Part shown: positions 6,373 through 6,438 of the stretch, piece by piece
How positions within the stretch are numbered: the first letter of the stretch is position 1
Layout of the letters: each line of letters begins with the position of its first letter
Assembly: GCA_002452515.1 (NCBI GenBank)
Contig: DKEN01000063.1
Span: 1-6,438, forward strand
Source of the DNA: Spartobacteria bacterium UBA6821
GTDB lineage: Bacteria > Verrucomicrobiota > Verrucomicrobiia > Chthoniobacterales > UBA6821
Length of the DNA stretch: 6,438 nt
Direction of reading: 5' to 3'
Position numbers and translations under genes: made by a program
The notes under the pieces: generated by a model
Database searches by the model: none
What the model was told of the DNA's origin: nothing
What the model saw: the letters and a program-made list of their open reading frames with translations, nothing else

Positions 6373-6438
6373 ACTTGATTGTGTAATACCATCTCTCAGA
6401 GATAGGTGGACTCTTAAGGCGCAGGGATTTTGGTGTGT
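6373..6438 (-). repeat. Right copy of the repeat at 1-67, in inverted orientation
   Basis: Read on the minus strand, this stretch matches 1-67 as described for that copy, best over 6384-6412. It contains the small perfect palindrome ATCTCTCAGAGAT (6391-6403), which is only partly kept in the left copy. On the minus strand one frame is open from the window edge to a TGA at 6340-6342, so the repeat might lie at the 3' end of a gene entering from the right. That is weak evidence for a partial gene and is not called separately. Nothing clear is seen in 6305-6372. Confidence 0.5.

Noticed and set aside
1..6438. A defence, mobile or biosynthetic system linking all four genes.
   Set aside because: The genes are separated by long gaps, belong to unrelated known families, and have no system-defining partners (transposase, nuclease pair, transporter or regulator) in the window.

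Overview
The window looks like a chromosomal segment from a free-living, polysaccharide-using bacterium, most likely of the PVC group and probably Verrucomicrobiota. Three things point that way. It carries a DUF5069 protein, a family I associate mainly with Verrucomicrobiota and Planctomycetota. Its genes are spaced by long non-coding gaps rich in 7-base periodic and palindromic repeats. None of its four genes has a convincing Shine-Dalgarno sequence. GC content looks moderate (roughly the mid-50s by eye). The assignment is inference, since there is no rRNA or other marker gene.

Layout: (1) 1-67 is an imperfect repeat whose inverted partner lies at the opposite end of the window (6373-6438). 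(2) A 7-base periodic tract (61-109) runs straight into the start codon of a two-domain DUF5069 protein (110-1060). (3) A 396-base gap holds a purine/pyrimidine imperfect inverted repeat (about 1069-1163) and a run of four hairpins (about 1180-1354). (4) A PIN-PhoH fusion, a PhoH2-type RNA-processing ATPase, occupies 1457-2992. (5) A 205-base gap holds a 65-base interrupted palindrome (3012-3076) and a smaller near-palindrome (3098-3144). (6) A secreted DUF3300 protein with a long Pro/Gln-rich tail lies at about 3198-4541. (7) After 76 bases containing a palindrome, a secreted GH43 glycoside hydrolase with a C-terminal beta-sandwich domain lies at 4618-6246. (8) It is followed by overlapping alternative hairpins and a terminator (6258-6304), then about 134 bases with no clear complete gene.

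All four genes are on the + strand, but the gaps (396, 205 and 76 bases) and unrelated functions argue against one operon. Only DUF3300 and GH43 are close enough to share a transcript, and a palindrome sits between them. I see no CRISPR array, transposase, toxin-antitoxin pair, defence locus or biosynthetic cluster. The genes belong to known families. The most interesting material is non-coding: the inverted repeats at the two ends, the 65-base palindrome, the hairpin cluster before the PhoH gene, and the duplicated-arm terminator after GH43.
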